NCBI GenBank assembly: GCA_023429825.1
Contig: JAEZDC010000119.1
Location: forward strand, 1-30,096
DNA: 30,096 nt
Direction of reading: 5' to 3'
Origin: Bacteroidota bacterium
Lineage (GTDB): Bacteria > Bacteroidota > Bacteroidia > Chitinophagales > Chitinophagaceae
Part shown: positions 24,068-30,096 of the stretch, piece by piece
How positions within the stretch are numbered: the stretch's first letter is position 1
Layout: each line of letters starts with the position of its first letter
Notes under the pieces: generated by a model
Seen by the model: only the letters and a program-made list of their open reading frames with translations
Told to the model about the DNA's origin: nothing
Databases searched by the model: none
Program-made: the position numbers and the translations under genes

Positions 24068-24795
24068 CTCGTAGGCGTTTTGATATCGTGATAAAATAGA
24101 AACGTCCAGCCTTTAGCTTTTCCTTCTTCCCACCACTGCTGCCGTAGCTGCATACACTTTTTGCCATCATAATCGTACTTCGCTACAAAGCGACTTTTCA
24201 TCTGCTGCAACTGTGGTGCGTCATCTCCTCCAAAGAATAAAATTTCGCTTTCATCTTCGATCCAGAATACCTGGTGATATGGACTATGTGCAGAAGTGAT
24301 TTGATAACTGATATACTCATCAATTTTCCCATCACCATCTAGCCAAATAACATTCGTTGAATTTTCCAATACTCCAATTTCTTCAGGCATGAAAGATGGG
24401 AAGCCAGTATCTATTGCAAATTCGAATTCTTTTTTCTGAACATAATAAGTGGCTGCAGGAAATGCAAGGTGAGAATTACCCAGCAGGTCTTTCATACTCA
24501 CCCCTCCTGCATGATCTTTATGAAGATGGCTCATTAATACTTTAGTAACCTGCTCTGGTTGAATGCCATTTGCTTTAAGGTTGGTGTGGATCTGCAGCTC
24601 TCCGTTTGTGGTAAAACCTAGCCCGGTATCGATTAATAAAATATCCTTTGAGGTGATCACAGCAAAAGGCTGCACCTCCACCAACAAGCTCCCGGTTGGT
24701 CTTTGCTGCAGATCATCTTCCTGTTGATTGAACGGAACAAATATTTTCGTTTTATCAATGGTAAATGTGCCTTCAGATAAGGGAATGATCTTCAT
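24061..24795 (-). CDS. MBL-fold metallo-hydrolase
   Basis: The metallo-beta-lactamase fold motifs are all present: DTGLGF (56-61), SHLHKDHAGG with the HxHxDH site (90-95), SAHSPYHQVFW (His 170 or 174 as third ligand), FFGGDDAPQ (Asp 191) and FLFYHD (His 236). Substrate unknown; the family includes lactonases, thioesterases and glyoxalase-like enzymes. The long insert after the active site (YVQKKEFEFAIDTGFPSF) resembles that of lactonase-like members. On the minus strand a -7-like TACTTTCG lies shortly upstream of the ATG, in the gap to rodA, so it may have its own promoter and not belong to the shape operon. Confidence 0.88.
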   Translation of the reverse strand: MKIIPLSEGTFTIDKTKIFVPFNQQEDDLQQRPTGSLLVEVQPFAVITSKDILLIDTGLGFTTNGELQIHTNLKANGIQPEQVTKVLMSHLHKDHAGGVSMKDLLGNSHLAFPAATYYVQKKEFEFAIDTGFPSFMPEEIGVLENSTNVIWLDGDGKIDEYISYQITSAHSPYHQVFWIEDESEILFFGGDDAPQLQQMKSRFVAKYDYDGKKCMQLRQQWWEEGKAKGWTFLFYHDIKTPTSK

Positions 24796-24857
24796 CTTAC
24801 ATTTTAAGTTGCGAAAGTATGATGAAACCGAAGTGGTCTTTTACGAATGCCGGTGAG

Positions 24858-26216
24858 TTATCGTAAGATCATTTGCCTGTCAGCATCTAATCTTATCAAA
24901 ATAAAAATTAAGAAAGTAAAAGTAAGTAACGATGAACCGCCGTAGCTGATAAGGGGCAGCGGAATTCCGATCACCGGTGCAAGACCTATCGTCATGCATA
25001 TATTGATGGTCATGTGCATGAAAATGATACTGGCTACGGAATAAGCATATACTCTGCTAAACGTACTTCGTTGTCTTTCTGCGATTATCACTATCCTGAA
25101 CAAAAGGAAAGCATATATTCCAAGGAATATCGCACTTCCAAGAAATCCGAAGCCTTCTCCGATGGTGCAAAAAATAAAATCTGTGCGCTGCTCGGGTACA
25201 AAGTCGTATCTCGTTTGAGTACCTTTCAGATACCCTTTACCTAAAGCGCCGCCCGATCCAATAGCTATCTTTGATTGAATTACATTATACTCACTCACGT
25301 TTTGATCCTTTCCACCTTTCTTCTTTGCTTTCTCAGCTTCGAATTCAGCCCGCTTTACAGGATCAGTTGGTACATAACGTTTACCAACCATGCTATATAA
25401 TCTGTCAACCTGGTAGGGCTTCATCACATGATCGATCACATATGGAACAGCGAATACTGAGACAGCGATTGCAAATCCCCAGCAAAGAATGATAATAGGA
25501 AGCATTATTCGGCTTCGCCGAAAATAACTTTTCAATAAAAAGATCAGGAGAATCGCCAAAGCTGTAAATGCTATAAACAAGGTTTTAGGAGGAAAGATGA
25601 TCGATAGAATGAGTAGTACACCTACAGAAGCTCCTGCAATCAAAATAAATGGAGGCAATCCTTCTCTATACATTACAAGGAAAAAAGAAAAATAAACCAG
25701 TGCTAACCCGGTTTCATTTTGCAAAATAGTGATCACGGCCGGGGCTAAAGCAATAGCTGCAGCTATGATATGAGATTTGGTTCTTGAAAAATCAGTATCC
25801 ATCCTGCTGAGATACTTGGCCAGTGCAAGCGCAGTAAAAACCTTTGTAAGTTCAGAAGGCTGTAACCGGAAACCTCCAAGTACGATCCACGAATGAGATC
25901 CTTTCACAGCGGTACCAATAAACAGCGCAGCTATACAAAGCAACAGTCCGAACGCATATAGCAGGTTTGCTGTGGCAGTAAAAAACTTACTATCGGTCAA
26001 TAAAATAAAAATGGCAAGTACTGCACAGATACAGGCCCAAAGTACTTGTTTACCGTAATCGGAATTTTGCTTCAGGATAGGTTCTATAATGCTCTCTCCT
26101 TCCCTATACTCATTGGCAAAGATCATAAGGATGCCGACCACAACCAGAACAATGTAGATCCACACGAGGCTCCAATCTATTCCCTTCGAAATTGTATTAT
26201 GTTCTTTGTGACGCAT
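24858..26216 (-). CDS. rodA: RodA peptidoglycan glycosyltransferase (SEDS family)
   Basis: RodA polymerises lipid II for lateral wall synthesis with PBP2. The 452-residue protein has about ten membrane helices. SEDS motifs are present: HSWIVLGGFRLQPSELTKVF near the N-terminal third, IAIGSGGALGKGYLKGTQT, FVPEQRTDFIF with the essential loop Asp, GEGFGFLGS, and the C-terminal MTINICMTIGLAPVIGIPLPLISYGGSS. A Lys/Ala/Glu-rich insert (AEFEAEKAKKKGGKD) lies in the large extracytoplasmic loop before the catalytic motif. The start codon overlaps the mrdA stop by one base (TAATG), so translation is coupled to PBP2. Confidence 0.97.
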   Translation of the reverse strand: MRHKEHNTISKGIDWSLVWIYIVLVVVGILMIFANEYREGESIIEPILKQNSDYGKQVLWACICAVLAIFILLTDSKFFTATANLLYAFGLLLCIAALFIGTAVKGSHSWIVLGGFRLQPSELTKVFTALALAKYLSRMDTDFSRTKSHIIAAAIALAPAVITILQNETGLALVYFSFFLVMYREGLPPFILIAGASVGVLLILSIIFPPKTLFIAFTALAILLIFLLKSYFRRSRIMLPIIILCWGFAIAVSVFAVPYVIDHVMKPYQVDRLYSMVGKRYVPTDPVKRAEFEAEKAKKKGGKDQNVSEYNVIQSKIAIGSGGALGKGYLKGTQTRYDFVPEQRTDFIFCTIGEGFGFLGSAIFLGIYAFLLFRIVIIAERQRSTFSRVYAYSVASIIFMHMTINICMTIGLAPVIGIPLPLISYGGSSLLTFTFLIFILIRLDADRQMILR

Positions 26217-28276
26217 TACCTGGTTGTATCTTTTTTGTTTCTCCTGTCATCCGGCAGGATCATTGGCTGTTGCTTTTTCACAGTATCTGTTCCTGAATCT
26301 TTCCTGTTTGGTTCAGCGTCAGGATCGAAGATTACCTTTCGCTCAACATTCGTTTCTACCTGGGTGCTATTCTCATCTACTTCTCTTGCTTTAGCTTGTT
26401 TTAAAGAATCTTTTACATAATACCAATGCTTTATAGCAGCGGGTATCAAGTCTGCATTACTGATTCTTTCCACTTCCTTCAACCTGTCTGCGGCTATGGT
26501 ATCGTTCAGATATTTCTCCATTAAAAAACCAGCGATGGGCCCGCCCCATGTACCACCATATCCTGCATTTTCAACAACAACCGCCACCGCGATCTGTGGA
26601 TTATCCTTAGGAGCAAACGCTACAAACCATGAGTGGTTTTTACCATGAGGGTTCTGTGCTGTACCAGTCTTTGCAGAGAATTGATGGCCGGGCACTTTTA
26701 TGAAATGAGCTGTACCATAAACAGTCACATCATGCATACCTTCTTTAATATATGTGTACAGGCTATCTGCGATATGTAACGGCTGATGCAGTTTACGATA
26801 CTTTCCAAGAAATACAGTGTCTTCAATAGTTTCATTTTGAATACTATCAACAAAATGCGGTGTGTAAAATTTGCCATTCCCCGCAATTACGCACATCGCA
26901 TTAGCCATCTGTAACGGAGTAGCTGTCATTCTATCCTGCCCTATACCCAATGTAAGTACGTTACAACTATTCCATCGTGGTCCCCCAAAATCCCTGTTAT
27001 AGCGGGAAGTATCAGGAATACTTCCTTTATCCTCACTAGGTAAGTCAACGCCTACCCTCACACCTAATCCGAATGCATTATTATATTCTTTCCATTTTAA
27101 GTATCCTGCTCTTGGGTTGGGAAACGCAGGGTTATCCAAAGCCATCCTGAAGATATGGTTGAAATAAGAGTTACAGGAGTTAGCCAAAGCTACACGGAGA
27201 TCACGGGCATGACCTCCACCGGCGTGTGTGCAACGAACGGGTCTGCTGCAGGCATAATATGCACCACCACATGGATAACCAAACCTGGGAGTGATCAAGC
27301 CTTCATCCAATGCGATCAAACCACCAACAGGTTTGTATGTTGAGCCGGGAGGATATTGCCCTTTAATCGCACGATTATACATTGGCGTAGCAGTATCACG
27401 GAACATGCGGCTGAAGTTTTTTCTCCGCTCTCTGCCTGTAAGTAAGTTAGGGTCATATCCCGGAGCGGAAGCCATTGCAATGATGCCACCGGTTTTCGGA
27501 TTTATCGCCACTGCACTTCCAATTTTATTGGAGAGAAGTTTTTCTGCCAATTGTTGTACTTCAATATCAATGCTGGTATACAAATTCCGCCCTGCTATTG
27601 CAGCAGTATCAAAAATTCCTCCTTCATAAGATCCTTGTATACGATTCTTATTGTCTTTGATCAGGAATTTGATACCTCGCTGTCCCATTAATACTTTTTC
27701 ATACGTGTACTCGAGGCCATTTCTTCCTGCATAATCACCCATCTGGTAAAAATTGCCGGATTTTCTTATCATAGGAGAGTCTACTTCACCTACATAACCT
27801 AAAATATGAGCAGCAGCTTTATATGGATAGGCCCTGATAGGACGTTCAGTTAAATCAAACCCTGCAAACCGATACATGTTTTCTTCCAGCTGAGCCTGCA
27901 TATTAGGTGGAACTAATCCTTCAAAAATGGTTGGTCTGTACTTACCATTTTTTATGTAAGCATTATTCATCCTTAATCGAAATTCAGCCGTATCTATCTT
28001 CAGGATGTTGCATAAAGCCATTGTATCCAGGTTCTTTACCTGGAAAGGGGTTACCATCAGGTCGAACATCGCTATGTTATCAAGAATAGGTCTTCCTTTT
28101 CTATCAAAGATGATCCCTCGACTGGGATATACGATCTTCTTATAAACAGCATTGTCTTCAGCAAGCTTTGTGTACTTGTCTGAAAACAGTTGAAGATTCA
28201 TCAGTTGCCCGATGATAACAACGAAAACTCCAATAAAGATCAGCTGAATAATACGGCTCCTGCTCTGGTGATACAT
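26216..28276 (-). CDS. mrdA: Penicillin-binding protein 2 (class B transpeptidase)
   Basis: PBP2 cross-links the glycan made by RodA. A single N-terminal membrane helix (about 9-28, IIQLIFIGVFVVIIGQLMNL) is followed by the dimerisation/pedestal domain (GIIFDRKGRPILDN, ILGYVGEVD) and the transpeptidase domain with STYK (Ser 312), SCN (367-369) and KTGTA (536-540). Cys 336, 343 and 349 with His 351 cluster between the first two motifs. The last ~55 residues are charged, Lys/Asp/Thr-rich and probably disordered, longer than usual. mreD lies 170 bases upstream, rodA overlaps its stop, so the gene probably belongs to the mreBCD transcript. Confidence 0.97.
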   Translation of the reverse strand: MYHQSRSRIIQLIFIGVFVVIIGQLMNLQLFSDKYTKLAEDNAVYKKIVYPSRGIIFDRKGRPILDNIAMFDLMVTPFQVKNLDTMALCNILKIDTAEFRLRMNNAYIKNGKYRPTIFEGLVPPNMQAQLEENMYRFAGFDLTERPIRAYPYKAAAHILGYVGEVDSPMIRKSGNFYQMGDYAGRNGLEYTYEKVLMGQRGIKFLIKDNKNRIQGSYEGGIFDTAAIAGRNLYTSIDIEVQQLAEKLLSNKIGSAVAINPKTGGIIAMASAPGYDPNLLTGRERRKNFSRMFRDTATPMYNRAIKGQYPPGSTYKPVGGLIALDEGLITPRFGYPCGGAYYACSRPVRCTHAGGGHARDLRVALANSCNSYFNHIFRMALDNPAFPNPRAGYLKWKEYNNAFGLGVRVGVDLPSEDKGSIPDTSRYNRDFGGPRWNSCNVLTLGIGQDRMTATPLQMANAMCVIAGNGKFYTPHFVDSIQNETIEDTVFLGKYRKLHQPLHIADSLYTYIKEGMHDVTVYGTAHFIKVPGHQFSAKTGTAQNPHGKNHSWFVAFAPKDNPQIAVAVVVENAGYGGTWGGPIAGFLMEKYLNDTIAADRLKEVERISNADLIPAAIKHWYYVKDSLKQAKAREVDENSTQVETNVERKVIFDPDAEPNRKDSGTDTVKKQQPMILPDDRRNKKDTTR

Positions 28277-28446
28277 ATTTTGCTATGAGGTACTGAGTGT
28301 GTTACAAAATTGATGCAGGAAGGGATTGGTTGTATCAGGAATGAAATAAAAATTTATTAATTGATTGAAGGTATGGCTTGAAAAAAATGAAATGGTGGAT
28401 TGAATTCGCCGAATATCGCTGCTTACTCGATTTCGTTATCAAAAGT
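28277..28446 (-). other. Spacer between mreD and mrdA
   Basis: In an otherwise tightly packed operon (one-base overlaps on either side) this 170-base gap is A/T-rich. I see no start-to-stop frame of interest, no clear hairpin and no exact TAnnTTTG box. It may hold a weak internal promoter for mrdA-rodA, which is not demonstrated. Confidence 0.4.
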
Positions 28447-28980
28447 CTAGGCTACATTAGTTCTGTACCGGGCCTTTCTATAGAAAAGTAATTCTGTAAG
28501 AATGATGAGCAACATACTGATGGCCGTAGTAGCAGCCACCTTACCAAGAAAATACCAGAAATTACCGAACTGCATCCACTCGATAAACACTAGGTAAGTG
28601 TGGTGCAAAAATGTAAGTATAAAAACGTAAACAAGGTAAGGAGCCCAACCCATACTTTTAAGGCTTGGCTCTACATAAGTAAGTTCGGTGGTTTCCTGTG
28701 GCAATAACAGGTTAAGCAGAAATGGTCTTAAATAAGCGATCAGTACACAAGGTGCCGCATGAAGACCGGGAGTTTTGGTAAAGAAATCCATACACAAACC
28801 GAAGATGCATGCTAATAATAATATGGCAGGGCGTGGCATACTAAAGGGCAACCAAAGTATAAAAAGGAAATACAGATAGGGAGTTATGAACTGGTGCAAA
28901 GGAGGTACTTTATTCAATACAAAAGCCTGCAGCAAAATAAACAGTACAAAGCGGATGATATTTTTTACCAGGTCTGTCAT
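28447..28980 (-). CDS. mreD: Rod shape-determining protein MreD
   Basis: MreD is the small membrane partner of MreC in the elongasome. The 177-residue protein has five to six hydrophobic segments (IIRFVLFILLQAFVL, ITPYLYFLFILWLPF, AILLLACIFGLCMDFF, APCVLIAYLRPFLLNLLL, YLVYVFILTFLHHTYLVF, TTAISMLLIILTELLFY) and the family's G-L-x-x-D-F-F-T feature after the third. The sequence is poorly conserved, as usual in MreD; its place between mreC (one-base overlap) and mrdA makes the call safe. Confidence 0.92.
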   Translation of the reverse strand: MTDLVKNIIRFVLFILLQAFVLNKVPPLHQFITPYLYFLFILWLPFSMPRPAILLLACIFGLCMDFFTKTPGLHAAPCVLIAYLRPFLLNLLLPQETTELTYVEPSLKSMGWAPYLVYVFILTFLHHTYLVFIEWMQFGNFWYFLGKVAATTAISMLLIILTELLFYRKARYRTNVA

Positions 28981-29840
28981 TACTTTTCCCCTGATTCTTT
29001 AGTTTTTGTTTCTAAATTCTTTTGTTCAGTAAGCTGTAGGTTCTCGATCAAGTAAACATATTGAATAGCTGAGAAATTAGTCATCGGTCTTACCTTAAGA
29101 GTAAAGAAATTACTGGAAGGATCTGCGTCAATACCTGATATCGTTCCGATCATCAACCCGTAAGGATACACTGAAGAGTATTGACTGGTGAGTACAGTAT
29201 CCCCCTTTACCACTTTTGAACTTTTTGGAATGTTCTTTAATGTCAATTCAAGTGGGTCTTTTCCATCCCAATTAAGGCTGCCGGAGTTTTTGTCTTTTTT
29301 CAGCATTGAGCTTACACTACTATTTCGATGCAGCAAACTCATTACGATGCTGTAATTCTCACTGGTGGCAACAACTACTCCTACGATCGAGTTCCCCGGA
29401 GCAACCACCGCCATTCCTTTCTTCACGCCTAAATCAGAACCTCTTTGCAACGTGATGTAATTCATTTGACCGGAGATAGAGTTATTGATCACCTTCGCCG
29501 GAAGCCAGGTAAACCTCCTCACTTTGCCTGTAGTATCTCTAACCAATGAATCAATAAAGTATGTTTTGGAACTGTCGGGCCCATCGAAATTTCCGGCGAG
29601 CATATTTCTCAGCTTCGTGTTTTCATCAGCCAGCCGCTTATTCTCTGCCTTTAGCCGAAAGTAATATTCAACGCTGTTGTATTGCTTCTCCGTCCAACCC
29701 GTAACTTCTCTTGAAATATTAGAACCAACCGCTTCATACGTTTTATTAAAGCTGATAAGAATACTCAGGCAAACTCCCTGCAATAAAAGGAAGAAGATGA
29801 AATTAAGATAGCGACGTATGAATAGAAATATGTTCCTCAC
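28980..29840 (-). CDS. mreC: Rod shape-determining protein MreC
   Basis: MreC is a bitopic inner-membrane protein that links MreB filaments inside to PBP2/RodA outside. It has an N-terminal membrane helix (about 11-30, YLNFIFFLLLQGVCLSILI), a coiled coil (about 55-78, YYFRLKAENKRLADENTKLRNML), and the beta-barrel domain with VINNSISGQMNYITLQRGSDLGVKKGMAVVAPGNSIVGVV and a repeated half (SSVYPYGLMIGTISGI). 286 residues is normal. The C-terminal ~20 residues are polar (LTEQKNLETKTKESGEK). It overlaps mreD by one base and lies 88 bases after mreB. Confidence 0.95.
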   Translation of the reverse strand: MRNIFLFIRRYLNFIFFLLLQGVCLSILISFNKTYEAVGSNISREVTGWTEKQYNSVEYYFRLKAENKRLADENTKLRNMLAGNFDGPDSSKTYFIDSLVRDTTGKVRRFTWLPAKVINNSISGQMNYITLQRGSDLGVKKGMAVVAPGNSIVGVVVATSENYSIVMSLLHRNSSVSSMLKKDKNSGSLNWDGKDPLELTLKNIPKSSKVVKGDTVLTSQYSSVYPYGLMIGTISGIDADPSSNFFTLKVRPMTNFSAIQYVYLIENLQLTEQKNLETKTKESGEK

Positions 29841-29854
29841 GTAGATTCAAATAT

Positions 29855-29912
29855 CAAATTCCAAAAAACAAGTTCCAAAAGCCAATAAGCACAAGTTGCT
29901 CACTGGAATTTG
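29855..29912. repeat. TTCCAAA-type repeats and inverted repeat between mreB and mreC
   Basis: CAAATTCCA (29855-29863) and TGGAATTTG (29904-29912) form a 9-bp perfect inverted repeat; between them AGTTCCAAAA repeats the left arm in direct orientation. The 88-base spacer has no T-run, so it is not a standard terminator; it could be a processing or attenuation site or a short mobile repeat. Confidence 0.55.
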
Positions 29913-29928
29913 GAATCGTCATTGGTAT

Positions 29929-30096
29929 TTATCGCATGATAAACGGAAACTTACTATAATTCTTCAAGGCAATACCTGTACCTCTTACAACGCTCTTCAA
30001 CGGATCGTCAGCAACATGTACAGGAAGCTTGATCTTTTGGCTGAGGCGCTTATCTAAACCTCTCAACAATGCACCACCACCTGTTAGGTACAATCC
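29929..30096 (-). CDS. mreB: MreB, C-terminal 55 residues (cut by window edge)
   Basis: The minus strand from the right edge reads GLYLTGGGALLRGLDKRLSQ, the actin-fold phosphate/ATP-binding GGGALL region of MreB, then VHVADDPLKSVVRGTGIALK near the C-terminus and a stop at 29929. MreB forms the membrane-bound filaments that guide the elongasome. The 5' part lies outside the window, so the promoter of the mre operon is not visible. Confidence 0.95.
   Translation of the reverse strand, partial: GLYLTGGGALLRGLDKRLSQKIKLPVHVADDPLKSVVRGTGIALKNYSKFPFIMR

Noticed and set aside
26046..26420. Open frame of 124 codons on the plus strand
   Set aside because: It overlaps the rodA/mrdA junction on the opposite strand, whose motifs are unambiguous.
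1..30096. tRNA, rRNA, transposase, integrase or phage genes
   Set aside because: I read the intergenic gaps and protein products and found no cloverleaf, ribosomal RNA stretch, DDE or tyrosine recombinase motif, or structural phage protein.

Overview
The window looks like chromosomal DNA of a Bacteroidota bacterium, most likely of the Chitinophagaceae. Supporting signs are a secreted protein with a type IX secretion sorting domain, a hemD / DUF4271 / BamA-like cluster, an mreBCD-mrdA-rodA cell-shape operon, promoters of the Bacteroidota type (-7 box TAnnTTTG), A-rich leaders instead of strong Shine-Dalgarno sites, and moderate GC. No phage, transposase, CRISPR array, rRNA or tRNA was found. 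Nearly all of it is housekeeping; the less explained parts are in the first 2 kb and in a few intergenic spacers.

Layout. 1-1.9 kb: the 3' end of an AHSA1/SRPBCC gene, an orphan secreted protein, a tandem array with an exact 21-bp period (827-1036), and an uncharacterised helical protein closed by a terminator. 1.9-2.9 kb: a MarR regulator divergent from a cupin gene, with two operator-like 18-bp repeats lying on both candidate promoters. 3.0-5.5 kb: rarA and a T9SS cargo protein, then a bidirectional terminator. 5.5-9.2 kb (minus strand): BamA/TamA-like protein, DUF4271 protein and HemD. 9.2-12.3 kb: hemW, a spacer holding an interspersed repeat and a previously unmarked 33-residue membrane peptide, gpsA and a PAP2 phosphatase. 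12.4-15.5 kb: M61 peptidase, nadC and a SUI1/YciH-type factor. 15.5-17.8 kb (minus): aspS translationally coupled to a PH-like membrane protein. 18.0-20.3 kb: PhoD-like phosphatase, YcxB-like protein and a GNAT enzyme. 20.4-22.0 kb: acpP and fabF (fatty acid synthesis). 22.1-23.9 kb: an ECF sigma factor, a candidate anti-sigma factor with a triplicated GYFE motif, and a small Spy-like periplasmic protein, closed by a terminator. 24.0-30.1 kb (minus): an MBL-fold hydrolase, then rodA, mrdA (PBP2), mreD, mreC and the 3' end of mreB, which together build the elongasome for lateral wall growth.

The best candidates for something undescribed are the 21-bp array with its downstream protein, the interspersed element at 10388 and 22070, the 33-residue membrane peptide, and the repeat-bearing candidate anti-sigma factor. 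None can be given a function from sequence alone.
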